Source of the DNA: Draconibacterium halophilum
GTDB taxonomy: Bacteria > Bacteroidota > Bacteroidia > Bacteroidales > Prolixibacteraceae
Direction of reading: 5' to 3'
DNA length: 64,000 nt
Assembly: GCF_010448835.1 (NCBI RefSeq)
Contig: NZ_CP048409.1
Coordinates: 3,294,001-3,358,000 of the forward strand
Shown here: positions 9,433-18,905 of the stretch, in pieces
Layout of the letters: each line of letters begins with the position of its first letter
Position numbering within the stretch: position 1 is the first letter of the stretch
Program-made: the position numbers and the translations under genes
Notes under the pieces: generated by a model
Told to the model about the DNA's origin: nothing
The model's input: the letters and a program-made list of their open reading frames with translations, nothing else
Database searches by the model: none

Positions 9433-9460
9433 AGATCTCTCACTTTGTTCGAGATGACAC
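9433..9460. repeat. Short dispersed-type repeat (GATCTCTCACTTTGTTCGAGATGACA)
   Basis: The sequence has a GATCTC...GAGATGACA arrangement. From general familiarity, such short palindromic words recur between genes in many Bacteroidota. Only one clear copy is in this window, so the assignment rests on that resemblance. Confidence 0.35.
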
Positions 9461-9472
9461 TAAACTCAAAAC

Positions 9473-9508
9473 TTTGCCCCCTGAACTCCCAACAATTTCT
9501 TACTTTTG
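9473..9508 (+). promoter_or_regulatory. Candidate Bacteroidota promoter for ettA
   Basis: A perfect -7 box TACTTTTG (9501-9508) lies 22 bases before the ettA ATG. The nearest TTTG (-33 type) is at 9473-9476. The 24-base spacing is a little longer than the usual 19-21, so the -33 assignment is weaker than the -7. Confidence 0.45.
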
Positions 9509-9530
9509 CGGCAGAACAAAAACAAACAAA

Positions 9531-11216
9531 ATGAGCGACGACAAAAAGATAATTTTTTCGATGTATAAGGTGAGTAAAACCTACCCACCCAACAAAACAG
9601 TAATTAAAGATATTTCACTTTCGTTTTTCCTGGGAGCCAAAATTGGTATCATCGGGTTAAACGGATCGGGAAAATCTACCCTGCTGAAAATTATTGCAGG
9701 TCAAGACGAGGCTTACAACGGCGAATTGGTATTTGCTCCGGGATATTCAGTAGGATTACTCGATCAGGAGCCTCAACTTGATGAAAGCAAATCCGTTATC
9801 GATTTGGTGAAAGAAGGCACACAGGAGACAGTAGATGTGTTAGCGCGTTACGAAGAAATTAACAATGAATTTGGCTTGCCCGAGGTTTATGAGAACCCTG
9901 ATAAAATGGACGAGTTGATGAAGGAGCAGGCCGAGTTACAGGAAAAAATGGATGCATTGGACGCCTGGAACCTCGACAGCAAACTGGAACGTGCCATGGA
10001 TGCGCTGCAATGCCCGCCTAACGACCAGCCCATAAGCGAATTATCGGGTGGTGAACGCCGGCGTGTTGCGCTGTGTCGTTTGTTATTACAGGAGCCCGAT
10101 GTGCTGCTGCTTGACGAGCCTACCAACCACCTTGATGCTGAGAGTATTTTGTGGCTGGAAGCGCACCTCGATCAATATAAGGGAACGGTTATCTGCATCA
10201 CGCACGACCGTTATTTCCTTGACAATGTGGCCGGATGGATTCTGGAGCTCGACCGCGGACAAGGTATTCCGTGGAAAGGGAACTACACCTCGTGGCTGGA
10301 GCAAAAATCGAAACGATTGGAACAGGAAGAAAAAGGCAGCCAGAAACGCAAAAAGACACTGGAACGCGAATTGGAATGGGTGCGTATGGCGCCGAAAGCA
10401 CGTCATGCAAAAAGTAAGGCCCGTTTGAGTGCTTACGATAAAATGCTGAATGAAGACGCCAAACAAAAAGAAGATAAGCTGGAGATCTTTATTCCGAATG
10501 GACCACGCCTTGGCGATAAAGTAGTTGAAATGGAAGGTGTGAAAAAAGGTTTTGGCGACAAACTGTTATTTGAAGACCTGAGCTTTAAATTGCCGCCCGC
10601 CGGAATTATCGGGGTTATTGGCCCCAACGGTGCCGGAAAAACCACGCTGTTTAAGCTGATAATGAAACAACTGGAAGCCGATAAGGGAAGTATTGATATT
10701 GGCGATACCGTAGAAGTGAGTTATGTAGACCAAACCCACGATGCCATTGATCCGGAAAAAACAGTTTACGAAGTTATTTCGGGTGGAACAGAGACCATAA
10801 TGCTGGGCAACAAACAAGCCAATGCCCGCGCTTATGTTGGCCGTTTTAATTTTAACGGAGCCGATCAGGAGAAGAAATGCGGCGTACTTTCGGGTGGCGA
10901 GCGCAACCGTCTGCACCTGGCAATGGCACTAAAATCGGAGGGCAACTTGCTGCTGCTTGATGAGCCAACCAACGATATTGATGTAAATACGCTGCGTGCG
11001 CTGGAAGAAGGTCTGGATAATTTTGCCGGTTGTGCGGTGGTAATTTCGCACGACCGCTGGTTCCTCGACCGTATTGCCACACATATCCTGGCATTTGAAG
11101 GCGACGGTCATGTTCATTTCTTTGAAGGTTCGTTCTCGGAATACGAAGAGAACCGTAAAAAACGTATGGGTAACGAAACACCAAAACGTTTTAAGTATAA
11201 AAAACTGATGGCGTAA
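9531..11216 (+). CDS. ettA: Energy-dependent translational throttle protein EttA (ABC-F ATPase)
   Basis: A soluble ABC-F protein that binds the ribosomal E site and gates the first elongation steps according to energy state. From the ATG at 9531 it has 561 residues, the usual length for EttA. There are two ABC domains, with Walker A motifs GLNGSGKST and GPNGAGKTT, signatures LSGGERRRVAL and LSGGERNRLHL, and Walker B motifs ending DEPTNHLD and DEPTNDID. An Arg/Lys-rich linker containing ELEWVRMAPKARHAKSKARL lies between them. An upstream in-frame start at 9426 would precede the promoter and gives 35 unrelated residues. A strong terminator follows at 11300-11343. Confidence 0.95.
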   Translation: MSDDKKIIFSMYKVSKTYPPNKTVIKDISLSFFLGAKIGIIGLNGSGKSTLLKIIAGQDEAYNGELVFAPGYSVGLLDQEPQLDESKSVIDLVKEGTQETVDVLARYEEINNEFGLPEVYENPDKMDELMKEQAELQEKMDALDAWNLDSKLERAMDALQCPPNDQPISELSGGERRRVALCRLLLQEPDVLLLDEPTNHLDAESILWLEAHLDQYKGTVICITHDRYFLDNVAGWILELDRGQGIPWKGNYTSWLEQKSKRLEQEEKGSQKRKKTLERELEWVRMAPKARHAKSKARLSAYDKMLNEDAKQKEDKLEIFIPNGPRLGDKVVEMEGVKKGFGDKLLFEDLSFKLPPAGIIGVIGPNGAGKTTLFKLIMKQLEADKGSIDIGDTVEVSYVDQTHDAIDPEKTVYEVISGGTETIMLGNKQANARAYVGRFNFNGADQEKKCGVLSGGERNRLHLAMALKSEGNLLLLDEPTNDIDVNTLRALEEGLDNFAGCAVVISHDRWFLDRIATHILAFEGDGHVHFFEGSFSEYEENRKKRMGNETPKRFKYKKLMA

Positions 11217-11217
11217 G

Positions 11218-11276
11218 AAGCTCAGTGATTCTCCATTTTTCTGAGCTTAGCGAAGCAAAAATGCGAAGGATCACTA
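11218..11276. repeat. Nested short inverted repeats behind ettA
   Basis: AAGCTCAG (11218-11225) pairs with CTGAGCTT (11241-11248), and GTGAT pairs with ATCAC near 11272. The core (GATCCTTCGC...GCTTCGCTAAGCTCAG on the minus strand) resembles the small dispersed elements found between genes in Bacteroidota. Confidence 0.35.
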
Positions 11277-11299
11277 TATCGGAAACCAAATACGCAAGC

Positions 11300-11343
11300 A
11301 AAGCCCCGTTCTGTAGTTGTTTCAGCATACAGAACGGGGCTTT
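11300..11343. terminator. Strong stem-loop terminator of ettA
   Basis: A perfect 16-bp stem (AAAGCCCCGTTCTGTA and TACAGAACGGGGCTTT) around a 12-nt loop is followed by T residues on the plus strand. It lies 84 bases past the ettA stop. A-residues on its left side also allow termination from the opposite strand. Confidence 0.8.
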
Positions 11344-11626
11344 TCACACTACGTCAAACCCCAATAATCTAATCGCAAAAAGGGAATTGGACTTCCTACT
11401 CCTGATTCGTTTTCCGCACACAGCAAAAAGTCCGAATACGTGGTACTGGATTTAAATTTTCACAGGTAAATAAACAGCTGTAACTGCCCAAATTATTCTT
11501 TTCAAGTATAAACAATTGCAGCCAAAATGCGTTTATAAAACATAATCCCAAGCTATAAAACCGAAACATGAAATCAATAAAAAGCAACTTTTATTTTTTT
11601 AACAGAAACAATTGAAATACCGAAAC

Positions 11627-12628
11627 ATGAAATTAATTGCATTATCCATTTTATTATTCCTTAATATTCTTCAACCCAGTAAAGCCCAAAATATTCAGGC
11701 TCCCTGGTTAGATATCGAACTTACAAATTATCAATATCCATATCCGGTTTCTACCTTACATCTGCATATTCAGGAGCAAGATTTAAAAATGGCTTATATG
11801 GATGTTAAACCAGATAATTATAACGGAAAAAACATTGTTCTGCTGCATGGGAAAAATTTCAATGGAGCCTATTGGGAAACAACTATTACTGCATTGACCA
11901 ACGAAGGATTTCGTGTAATTGCTCCAGATCAGATTGGTTTTGGAAAATCATCAAAACCCGATCACTTTCAGTATACATTTCAACAACTGGCGCAGAATAC
12001 AAAAACACTGCTTGATTCGCTTCAAATAACAAAAACAGCCATATTAGGTCACTCTATGGGAGGTATGTTGGCCAGTCGCTTTGCTCTAATGTATCCGGAA
12101 ACAACTGAAAAGCTGATACTTGAGAACCCCATCGGGCTGGAAGACTGGAAACTGAAAGTACCTTATAAACCAATTGAGTGGTGGTATAAAAATGAACTTC
12201 AGAAAGATTTTGAAAGTATTAAAGCATACCAGTTAAAAAGTTACTACGATAACAAATGGAAACCGGAATATGATAAATGGGTTAATCTGCTTGCCGGATG
12301 GACGCTAAATGCCGATTACAAAACTATTGCCTGGAATGCAGCACTAACCTACGACATGATATTTACTCAGCCGGTGGTTTATGAATTTAAAAATATTCAG
12401 GCACCTACACTTTTAATCATTGGCACAAGAGACAGAACAGCATTGGGAAAACCGCTTGTATCTGCCGAAACCAGAAAAACGATGGGGCTATATAACGAGC
12501 TGGGGAAAAAAACACAGAAAGTAATCCCAAATGCTCAATTAGTTGAATTAGAAGACATAGGCCACTTACCGCACATTGAAAAATTTGATGCCTTTATAAC
12601 CCCGTTGTCAGATTTTTTAACCAAATAA
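11627..12628 (+). CDS. Exported alpha/beta hydrolase
   Basis: A 333-residue alpha/beta-fold hydrolase with a signal peptide (MKLIALSILLFLNILQPSKAQ). The fold is marked by VLLHGKNFNG (oxyanion HG), PDQIGFGKS, the nucleophile elbow GHSMGG with Ser143, an Asp in IGTRDRTA and a His in DIGHLPHIE. These complete a Ser-Asp-His triad as in haloperoxidase, esterase and epoxide hydrolase relatives. The Ser nucleophile argues for an esterase or C-C hydrolase rather than a haloalkane dehalogenase. The ATG at 11627 is preferred over a TTG five codons upstream. It converges on the GH5 gene. Substrate unknown. Confidence 0.85.
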   Translation: MKLIALSILLFLNILQPSKAQNIQAPWLDIELTNYQYPYPVSTLHLHIQEQDLKMAYMDVKPDNYNGKNIVLLHGKNFNGAYWETTITALTNEGFRVIAPDQIGFGKSSKPDHFQYTFQQLAQNTKTLLDSLQITKTAILGHSMGGMLASRFALMYPETTEKLILENPIGLEDWKLKVPYKPIEWWYKNELQKDFESIKAYQLKSYYDNKWKPEYDKWVNLLAGWTLNADYKTIAWNAALTYDMIFTQPVVYEFKNIQAPTLLIIGTRDRTALGKPLVSAETRKTMGLYNELGKKTQKVIPNAQLVELEDIGHLPHIEKFDAFITPLSDFLTK

Positions 12629-12654
12629 CCTGCTACATATTTCATTAATATTTG

Positions 12655-12693
12655 GTGTCGCTCGTAAGTGTTTATAATAATTACGGGCGACAC
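12655..12693. terminator. Bidirectional stem-loop between convergent genes
   Basis: GTGTCGCTCGTAA pairs with TTACGGGCGACAC (13 bp, one G-U) around a 13-nt loop. It sits between the convergent hydrolase and GH5 genes and can end both transcripts. Confidence 0.7.
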
Positions 12694-12724
12694 AACTTTA
12701 AGGCAAAATCTTATCATTGGCAAA

Positions 12725-13861
12725 CTAATACTTCTGCAGCAACGCCAGCAACTTCCGGTCAAGTTTATGGCCATGCCAGTCTTCGTATTCAATGTCCTTT
12801 CTTCCGGAATCAAGAATTCCAAAATCGCCTCTAAAATTCCACAAAGCAAAGCCGATGTTGTGATCGGCCAATACACTGATCACATCCTCAAACCAGCTCA
12901 GAAAAACCTCGTGTGGTGTTTCGCGCCAGCAACCGCATTCGCCGCAGTGCACACCTACCCCATTTTTTACGGCTTCAATCCAGGGCTTGTAAAATTCCAC
13001 AATTGTTTCCCGGCTAAATTTCTGTCCGTCAATTTCGCCCGGCCAAACCGGCATTGGCGCATCATCAGGATTTTCCCACACCCACGGTGCGCGGTAATGC
13101 GACACATAATGCGGATAATATCCACGACAGCTCTGACCGATTTCCAAATCGAAAATCTCAGGAATTACATCGGCACCAACATTGTTTCCATCGGCCACCA
13201 CCAAATGATTTGGATTATGACTGCGAATGGTTTCCAACGCCGTTTTTGCCACTTTACGGTACAATGATCCGGGTATTGGTCCACGTTGCGAAAACTGGTC
13301 GTTCATGTCTTCGCGGGTGCAAGGTTCGTTCACTAAATCAAAACTGATCTGCTTGTTGGAATACGAAGCAAAACGTTTGGCCCACATTCCCCAATGTGCA
13401 TAAAACGCTTCCTGTGCCTCGTTATCCTGCCACAGGTTGTATGGCTCGTTAAAACCGGCATTTACGCAAAATCCCGGTGCGCGGTGCAGGTTCAAACTTA
13501 CATGCAGTCCGTGTTTATTGGCCTTATCCACCAACTGCTGAATATTGTCGACTTCTTTCTCATCAAAATTCAATACATCATCGGGCGTAATATCCTTCGA
13601 TGTATCGTATTTAATGTATCGCGGATACGCCATAGGGAATCGGACAAAGTTAAATCCCCAATCGGCCATCCACTTAAAATCTTCTTCAGTCGAGCCATTG
13701 GAATTACTCCCCTTTCCGGGATTAAAATAATCGAGCAGGTTAAATCCGCGCCAGTGCGGTAAGGCATTAGAAGTTCCTGCCTGCGTTGCCGATAGAGTCC
13801 CTGCCATACTTACTCCGGCAGTTACCAGTCCGGTTGCTTTAATAAAATTTCGTCGTTGCAT
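12725..13861 (-). CDS. Glycoside hydrolase family 5 (cellulase-like)
   Basis: A 378-residue exported glycosidase. The N-terminus has a twin-arginine-like signal (QRRNFIKATG followed by a hydrophobic stretch), which suggests Tat export. The body is a GH5 TIM barrel. The general acid/base is the Glu of VNEPC near residue 179 and the nucleophile is the Glu of HCGECG near residue 308. N-terminal motifs WGFNFVRFPMAYP and HGLHVSLNLHRAPGF are also typical. The exact substrate (beta-glucan, mannan or another) cannot be read from the sequence. It is a single gene convergent with the hydrolase and divergent from the GH140-like gene. Confidence 0.88.
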   Translation of the reverse strand: MQRRNFIKATGLVTAGVSMAGTLSATQAGTSNALPHWRGFNLLDYFNPGKGSNSNGSTEEDFKWMADWGFNFVRFPMAYPRYIKYDTSKDITPDDVLNFDEKEVDNIQQLVDKANKHGLHVSLNLHRAPGFCVNAGFNEPYNLWQDNEAQEAFYAHWGMWAKRFASYSNKQISFDLVNEPCTREDMNDQFSQRGPIPGSLYRKVAKTALETIRSHNPNHLVVADGNNVGADVIPEIFDLEIGQSCRGYYPHYVSHYRAPWVWENPDDAPMPVWPGEIDGQKFSRETIVEFYKPWIEAVKNGVGVHCGECGCWRETPHEVFLSWFEDVISVLADHNIGFALWNFRGDFGILDSGRKDIEYEDWHGHKLDRKLLALLQKY

Positions 13862-14139
13862 AGTTGGTTTAAATTGGTAAGGTTCTCAAAGGTATCAATT
13901 CTTTCTTATTTTCTGAAAGGTCTGCTGCTTCCCCGGAATACAAAGGTCATCGTTTTGTTTTTACGAAACGGGGTACATATAATTTACCCTTGACAAAGCC
14001 AACAAGAAATATGCTTCCCTGAATTTAAATTTATTCACCAGGTATTTTAGTGCCACAGTATAGTTATCCAATCCGTACTATTTTATATATTAACCGTACT
14101 AAACAATTATTTCTACTAAAAATATCATCTTAAAAAATT

Positions 14140-15543
14140 ATGGTAAAAACTATCATTATTATTGCATTTTTTCTTTTTACAGTTGTTGCGGGTTCAAATG
14201 CCCAGCGGTTAATGGTTAGTCAAAATGGTCGGTATTTGGTAACCGAAAAAGGTGATCCATTCTTTTGGTTAGGTGATACTGCCTGGGAACTATTGCACAG
14301 GTGCGACCGCAATGAGATAAATATGTATCTGGGAAAAAGAGCATCTCAGGGATTCAATGTTGTGCAAACAGTTGTTCTGGCTGAGTTGGATGGACTCAAT
14401 ACTCCAAACCCTTATGGAGACACACCTCTTAAAGACAACGACCCCCGTTATCCAAATGATCAATATTTTCAACATGTTGACTATGCAATCGAAAAAGCTT
14501 CTGAATTGGGGATGTATATTGCATTGCTACCCACATGGGGAGATAAACTCAATACAAAGAGCTGGGGAGAAGGGCCAGAGGTGTTTAATGTAGATAATGC
14601 CAGATCGTTTGGTGAATATATTGGAGCTCGATATGCGGATTGCGACAACGTTGTTTGGATTATTGGTGGAGACCGAAATCCCCGGGAAAATTCACAGGAT
14701 GTAAAAATATGGAATGCAATGGCTGAGGGAATCGCCTCTATGGCAGGCGGATATAAAAATACTTTGATGAGCTATCATCCTCAGCCAAAAGAAGGCGGGG
14801 GTTCTTCCACCTGGTTTCATAATGAAAAATGGCTCGATTTTAACATGCATCAAACAGGACATTGCGCCAATCAAGGTACATACAATCACATTACACATGA
14901 CTACAATCTTCGGCCAATAAAACCGGTATTAGATGGCGAACCGCTTTACGAAGATCATCCCAATTGTTTCAACGCAAAAGAATTAGGCTACAGTATACCT
15001 GACGACATCAGGCGAATAATGTATTGGAATGTATTTGCAGGTGCCTTTGGCCAAACATACGGATGTCATGATGTTTGGCAAATGTACAAATTAGATAAAA
15101 CTCCGGTAAACCAACCTTTACGCCCCTGGCCCGAAGCACTTGATTTACCAATGGCCAATCAAATGAAACATTTAAAAAATTTAATGCTTTCCCGGCCTGT
15201 CTTAACCAGAATACCAGATCAATCCATGGTTATGGATCCACAGCCCGAGGATAACAACTATGTTATTGCCACGCGAGATAATAATGGTACTTATGCAATG
15301 ATTTATTTCCCGACTGGAAAAACAACATTCCTTGATTTCTCGGAGCTTAAAGGAACTACTTTTAACAGTTGGTGGTTCGATCCCCGCACGGGGAATGTCT
15401 TCATGGGGCCATCATTGGATAAATCAATTAAAACCAAAATAGAACCACCTACTTTCGGTAAAGGGCAGGATTGGGTATTGGTTGTCGACAATTCACGGGA
15501 GGCTTATAATAAACCTGGAAAAACTGTTTACTACAAAAAATAA
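14140..15543 (+). CDS. DUF4038 glycoside hydrolase (GH140, apiosidase-like)
   Basis: The 467-residue protein has a signal peptide (residues 1-21, ending GSNAQ). It then carries the DUF4038 TIM-barrel signature FFWLGDTAWELLHR, GFNVVQTVVLAELDG, YFQHVDYAIEKASELGMYIALLPTWG in order, and VLDGEPLYED. A C-terminal beta-domain, from about residue 380, contains the phrases TYAMIYFPTG and WWFDPRTG. Characterised members of GH140 release apiose side chains from rhamnogalacturonan II, which fits the pectin-related genes in this window, although family membership alone does not prove that substrate. It is divergent from GH5 and followed by a deacetylase gene 91 bases downstream. Confidence 0.85.
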   Translation: MVKTIIIIAFFLFTVVAGSNAQRLMVSQNGRYLVTEKGDPFFWLGDTAWELLHRCDRNEINMYLGKRASQGFNVVQTVVLAELDGLNTPNPYGDTPLKDNDPRYPNDQYFQHVDYAIEKASELGMYIALLPTWGDKLNTKSWGEGPEVFNVDNARSFGEYIGARYADCDNVVWIIGGDRNPRENSQDVKIWNAMAEGIASMAGGYKNTLMSYHPQPKEGGGSSTWFHNEKWLDFNMHQTGHCANQGTYNHITHDYNLRPIKPVLDGEPLYEDHPNCFNAKELGYSIPDDIRRIMYWNVFAGAFGQTYGCHDVWQMYKLDKTPVNQPLRPWPEALDLPMANQMKHLKNLMLSRPVLTRIPDQSMVMDPQPEDNNYVIATRDNNGTYAMIYFPTGKTTFLDFSELKGTTFNSWWFDPRTGNVFMGPSLDKSIKTKIEPPTFGKGQDWVLVVDNSREAYNKPGKTVYYKK

Positions 15544-15634
15544 TCATCCTGTATACGAGTGCATCGTGTGATTTATTTCCTTCAGATTAGCCAAAAATAA
15601 TTTAACTTAGTCAGCTAAACTAAACAACCTAATT

Positions 15635-16507
15635 ATGAAAATTCTAATCTTATTCCTTTTAAGCTTGTTTTTTGCTTTTACCACCCATGCCCAGAATTCA
15701 AAAATTAATGTAGTTGTAATTGGCGCTCACCCCGACGATGCTGATGTTGATGTTGCTGGTACGGCTTACCAGTTTGCACAAATGGGGCACAATGTATTGT
15801 TTGTTTCGCTAACAAACGGCGATGCCGGACACTATAACAAGGGTGGCGGCGCACTAGCCAAAATAAGAATTAAGGAGGCTGAAGAAGCAGGCAAACGAAT
15901 TGGAGTTACTTATAAAGTTCTCGATAATCATGATGCAGAACTGATGCCAACGCTTAAGTTGCGGCACGACATTATCCGGATCATCCGAAACTGGAATGCC
16001 GATGTGGTTATTACGCACCGTCCGTACGATTATCACCCCGACCACAGGAATACAGCCATTGCCGTTCAGGATGCGGCTTTCCTGGTAACCGTACCCAATG
16101 TGGCTCCCGATGTTTCGGCTCTAAAAGTAAACCCGGTATTTTTGTTTTCGCACGATAATTTTCAGAAACCCAATCCTTTTCAACCCGATATTGCTGTTGA
16201 TATTTCGGCAGTATACGATAAAAAAGTTTATGGCATGGCAGCCCACGAGTCTCAGTTCTTTGAGTGGCTTCCTTGGCTTAACGGAAAGCTAGAAGAAGTT
16301 CCGGACAACGAGCAAGATCGTTTGGAATGGTTGGGAAAAATGCGTTTAAACACACCAACTCCTGCCATGCGTAAATCGCTGGAAAAATGGTACGATGCCG
16401 AAACTGCCGAAAAAGCTCAGGCAGTAGAAGCTTTCGAAATTTGCGAATTCGGCCGACATCCTTCAGATGAAGACATTAAAATGCTATTTCCGATGTTAGG
16501 TAAATAA
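15635..16507 (+). CDS. PIG-L family (LmbE-like) deacetylase
   Basis: A 290-residue zinc-dependent de-N-acetylase-type protein with a signal peptide (residues 1-20). The zinc motif at the start of the fold reads GAHPDDAD, where the family usually has a Glu in place of the last Asp, and the second zinc motif is YHPDHRN. Members remove acetyl groups from GlcNAc-containing molecules or other amide-linked sugars. It lies behind the GH140-like gene on the same strand, so it may act on the same exported or periplasmic glycan; this link is inference. Confidence 0.88.
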   Translation: MKILILFLLSLFFAFTTHAQNSKINVVVIGAHPDDADVDVAGTAYQFAQMGHNVLFVSLTNGDAGHYNKGGGALAKIRIKEAEEAGKRIGVTYKVLDNHDAELMPTLKLRHDIIRIIRNWNADVVITHRPYDYHPDHRNTAIAVQDAAFLVTVPNVAPDVSALKVNPVFLFSHDNFQKPNPFQPDIAVDISAVYDKKVYGMAAHESQFFEWLPWLNGKLEEVPDNEQDRLEWLGKMRLNTPTPAMRKSLEKWYDAETAEKAQAVEAFEICEFGRHPSDEDIKMLFPMLGK

Positions 16508-16636
16508 CAGCTATTGCTTTTAAGTTTTAAAAAGATAAGTGTTAATAGACAAGAATAGTCGGCCATTGATAGTGCAAATAATATATTTACTTTTATACAC
16601 GAAAAACCAATTAAGAATTTAATCTTCAAAAATAAA

Positions 16637-17014
16637 ATGGGTAAAAAGGGATCAATGCCAATCTTCCGGACTGTGGACGATTATATTGCCAGTCAATCAA
16701 AGGAAGCACAACTAATTTTACAGGAGTTAAGAAGTATCATCAAAGAAGCTGTTCCTGAAGTTGTTGAGATTCCGAATTATAAAGTTCCGTCTTTTACGCT
16801 AATTCCGGGAACAAGACCCCAGCAGCAAATAATGATAGTTGCTTATGAAAAATATGTAAGTTTTTACCCGTTTCAAGCTACTATAGACCATTTTGCTGAC
16901 GAGTTAAAAAGCTTTGAATTGGGAAAGGGAACGGTTAAGTTTCCCTTTAACAAACCGTTGCCGCAAGAACTCATTAAGCGAATGGTTAAGTACAGAAAAA
17001 GAAATTTTATGTAA
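16637..17014 (+). CDS. DUF1801-domain protein (YdhG-like)
   Basis: A 125-residue cytoplasmic protein with the DUF1801 pattern: TVDDYIASQSKEAQLILQEL at the N-terminus, VPEVVEIPNYKVPSF, an aromatic VSFYPF strand and a C-terminal GKGTVKFPFNKPLP followed by basic helices. Relatives have been linked to iron chaperoning by similarity to frataxin folds, but the activity is not established. No signal peptide. It is a single gene between the deacetylase and the propeller lipoprotein. Confidence 0.85.
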   Translation: MGKKGSMPIFRTVDDYIASQSKEAQLILQELRSIIKEAVPEVVEIPNYKVPSFTLIPGTRPQQQIMIVAYEKYVSFYPFQATIDHFADELKSFELGKGTVKFPFNKPLPQELIKRMVKYRKRNFM

Positions 17015-17203
17015 AAAAAATTGGACAAATTCTGCCTGAGCACAATAAGTGTGAATTGGAAAATACGTGCTACCACAAAATCCATCCAACCTGGTAATCA
17101 ACTTCGGGCTTCAAACTTCCGTGATTAAATGAAATTTACAGGAACCAGAGCAGCTGCAATAAAATTGCAGAAGTTTAACCATTAACCAGAAAATAAAACA
17201 ATC

Positions 17204-18559
17204 ATGATTAATAAAAACCACTTTAAAAAAAAATTAGTTTATTCACTGTTTCTTTTACTCCTTTTCTATTCTTGCAGTAACAAGGAGAATAACCAATCGG
17301 ACCAGAGTAGTATGTTTATGGGTAATAGTCAACATACAGGTTATTATAATTCACCATCAGTAAAAACGGAGCCAGATATTCTTTGGAAAGTAAAAACAGA
17401 GGGACAGGTTATTTCGTCTCCCACACTGGCTAATAATATTATTTATGTAGGTAGTGAGGACCATAAACTCTATGCAATTGATGCAACTACAGGAACGGTA
17501 AAATGGACGTACAAAACTAACGGCCCTGTTCATTCTACACCATTGGTAGCCAAAGGGAAAGTTATGTTCTTAAGCTATGATGGTTTCTTCTACGCATTAA
17601 GTCAGAATAATGGAAAACTTGTATGGAAATTTAAAACCCGGGGCGAATCAATATTTAAGGTGAAAGACTACTATAATGGTTCCTTTCAACCCGACTTTTG
17701 GGATTTCTATCTGTCATCAGCCATTTTTCACAACGACCGGGTATATTTTGGTTCGAGTGATTCGAATGTTTATTCACTTAATGCTGAATCAGGAGAAATG
17801 ATATGGACTTATAAAACAGGAGGAAGTATCCATTCGTCGCCTGCTATCTACGAAAACTCACTTGTGATAGGTTCCTGGGATAGCAAAATATACTGTCTGG
17901 ATGCCGAAAGCGGCAAGCAAAACTGGTCGTACTCCACCGGAAGAGATACGGCACAATATATCTGGCTCGGAATTCAAGCCTCTCCTTCCGTTGAAAATGG
18001 CATTGCATACATTGGCTCACGCGATGCAAAGTTCTATGCATTTAGTATTGAAACCGGCGATACCTTGTGGTCGAATAATAATTTTGACAGGTCGTGGATG
18101 CCGAGTTCGGCTGCAATTGGTAAAGAAAATATATACACTGGTTCTTCTGATTCTTTTAGCTTTTTCTCAATTAGCAAAGACAAAGGAGACATCAATTATG
18201 CAACGAAAACCAATTCCTATACCTTTTCAAGTCCGGCAATCGATGATGAAATGGTGTATATTGGTTCTGCCAATGGCAGATTGTACGGGATTAACCTTGA
18301 TAACGGGGAAATAAAATGGGAGTTTGAAACGATTGGTTGCAAAACAGATACAACAAATGTATTTAACACAGAAGGGAAAATGGACATGGAAAAGATTAAA
18401 CCATTAGTGGCCGATATTAAAGACATGCCAACGCTTTCTTCTTTATATGAGGAAATTTTTACCAATACCGGTGCCATTTTATCTTCACCCGTAGTATCCA
18501 AACAAGTCATTTATTTTGGCAGTTCAGATGGCTTTGTATATGCAATAACCAACAAGTAA
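17204..18559 (+). CDS. PQQ-binding-like beta-propeller lipoprotein
   Basis: A 451-residue lipoprotein with a lipobox at about residues 21-25 (LFYSC), so it is membrane-anchored on the periplasmic or outer side. The mature part is built of seven or so propeller blades with tryptophan-docking repeats, for example KLYAIDATTGTVKWTY, NVYSLNAESGEMIWTY, KIYCLDAESGKQNWSY and RLYGINLDNGEIKWEF. BamB and quinoprotein dehydrogenases share this fold, but no catalytic Asp/Glu set for PQQ enzymes is evident, so a binding or scaffold role is more likely. The gene ends 50 bases before a bidirectional terminator. Confidence 0.82.
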   Translation: MINKNHFKKKLVYSLFLLLLFYSCSNKENNQSDQSSMFMGNSQHTGYYNSPSVKTEPDILWKVKTEGQVISSPTLANNIIYVGSEDHKLYAIDATTGTVKWTYKTNGPVHSTPLVAKGKVMFLSYDGFFYALSQNNGKLVWKFKTRGESIFKVKDYYNGSFQPDFWDFYLSSAIFHNDRVYFGSSDSNVYSLNAESGEMIWTYKTGGSIHSSPAIYENSLVIGSWDSKIYCLDAESGKQNWSYSTGRDTAQYIWLGIQASPSVENGIAYIGSRDAKFYAFSIETGDTLWSNNNFDRSWMPSSAAIGKENIYTGSSDSFSFFSISKDKGDINYATKTNSYTFSSPAIDDEMVYIGSANGRLYGINLDNGEIKWEFETIGCKTDTTNVFNTEGKMDMEKIKPLVADIKDMPTLSSLYEEIFTNTGAILSSPVVSKQVIYFGSSDGFVYAITNK

Positions 18560-18614
18560 TACTGTAGTTATACAAAAAAATACAACCTTAAACGTCCCCT
18601 GTTTTTAATAAAAA

Positions 18615-18643
18615 AAAGGATTCCGACTTTGCCGGAATCCTTT
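18615..18643 (-). terminator. Terminator of the csp unit
   Basis: An 11-bp perfect stem (AAAGGATTCCG and CGGAATCCTTT) with a 7-nt loop is followed on the minus strand by a T-run. It lies 22 bases past the csp stop and also separates the convergent propeller gene. Confidence 0.82.
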
Positions 18644-18665
18644 CAAAAAGTATCGTATTTCTATA

Positions 18666-18857
18666 TTAAACAAGCTCAACATTCACGGCATTCATGCCTT
18701 TTTGGCCCATTTCTTTGTTATAGTTTACTTTGTCGTTCTCGGTAATTTCATCTACCAAACCAGTGTGGTGAACAAAAATATCTTCACCTGTTTCGTTTGA
18801 TGTGATAAAACCATAACCTTTGTCGTTGTTAAAAAACTTTACTGTTCCTTCATTCAT
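18666..18857 (-). CDS. Cold-shock domain protein (CspA family)
   Basis: A 63-residue single-domain RNA chaperone. The two RNA-binding motifs are present as GTVKFFNNDKGYGFI and DIFVHHTGL. The family binds single-stranded RNA or DNA and melts secondary structure in the cold or in growth transitions. It follows the DEAD-box helicase gene on the same strand by 48 bases, forming a probable cold-response transcript that ends at the terminator 18615-18643. Confidence 0.95.
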   Translation of the reverse strand: MNEGTVKFFNNDKGYGFITSNETGEDIFVHHTGLVDEITENDKVNYNKEMGQKGMNAVNVELV

Positions 18858-18905
18858 AATCGTAATCTTTAAAATTGTATTTATATCTATTTGCTTGTTT
18901 GTTAA

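Noticed and set aside
10048..10466. Several open frames on both strands inside ettA
   Set aside because: They overlap the well-supported ABC-F gene and have no homology-like motifs; they arise from its codon composition.
12668..13347. 199-codon and 97-codon plus-strand open frames
   Set aside because: They are opposite the GH5 gene, which has catalytic residues and an export signal in frame.
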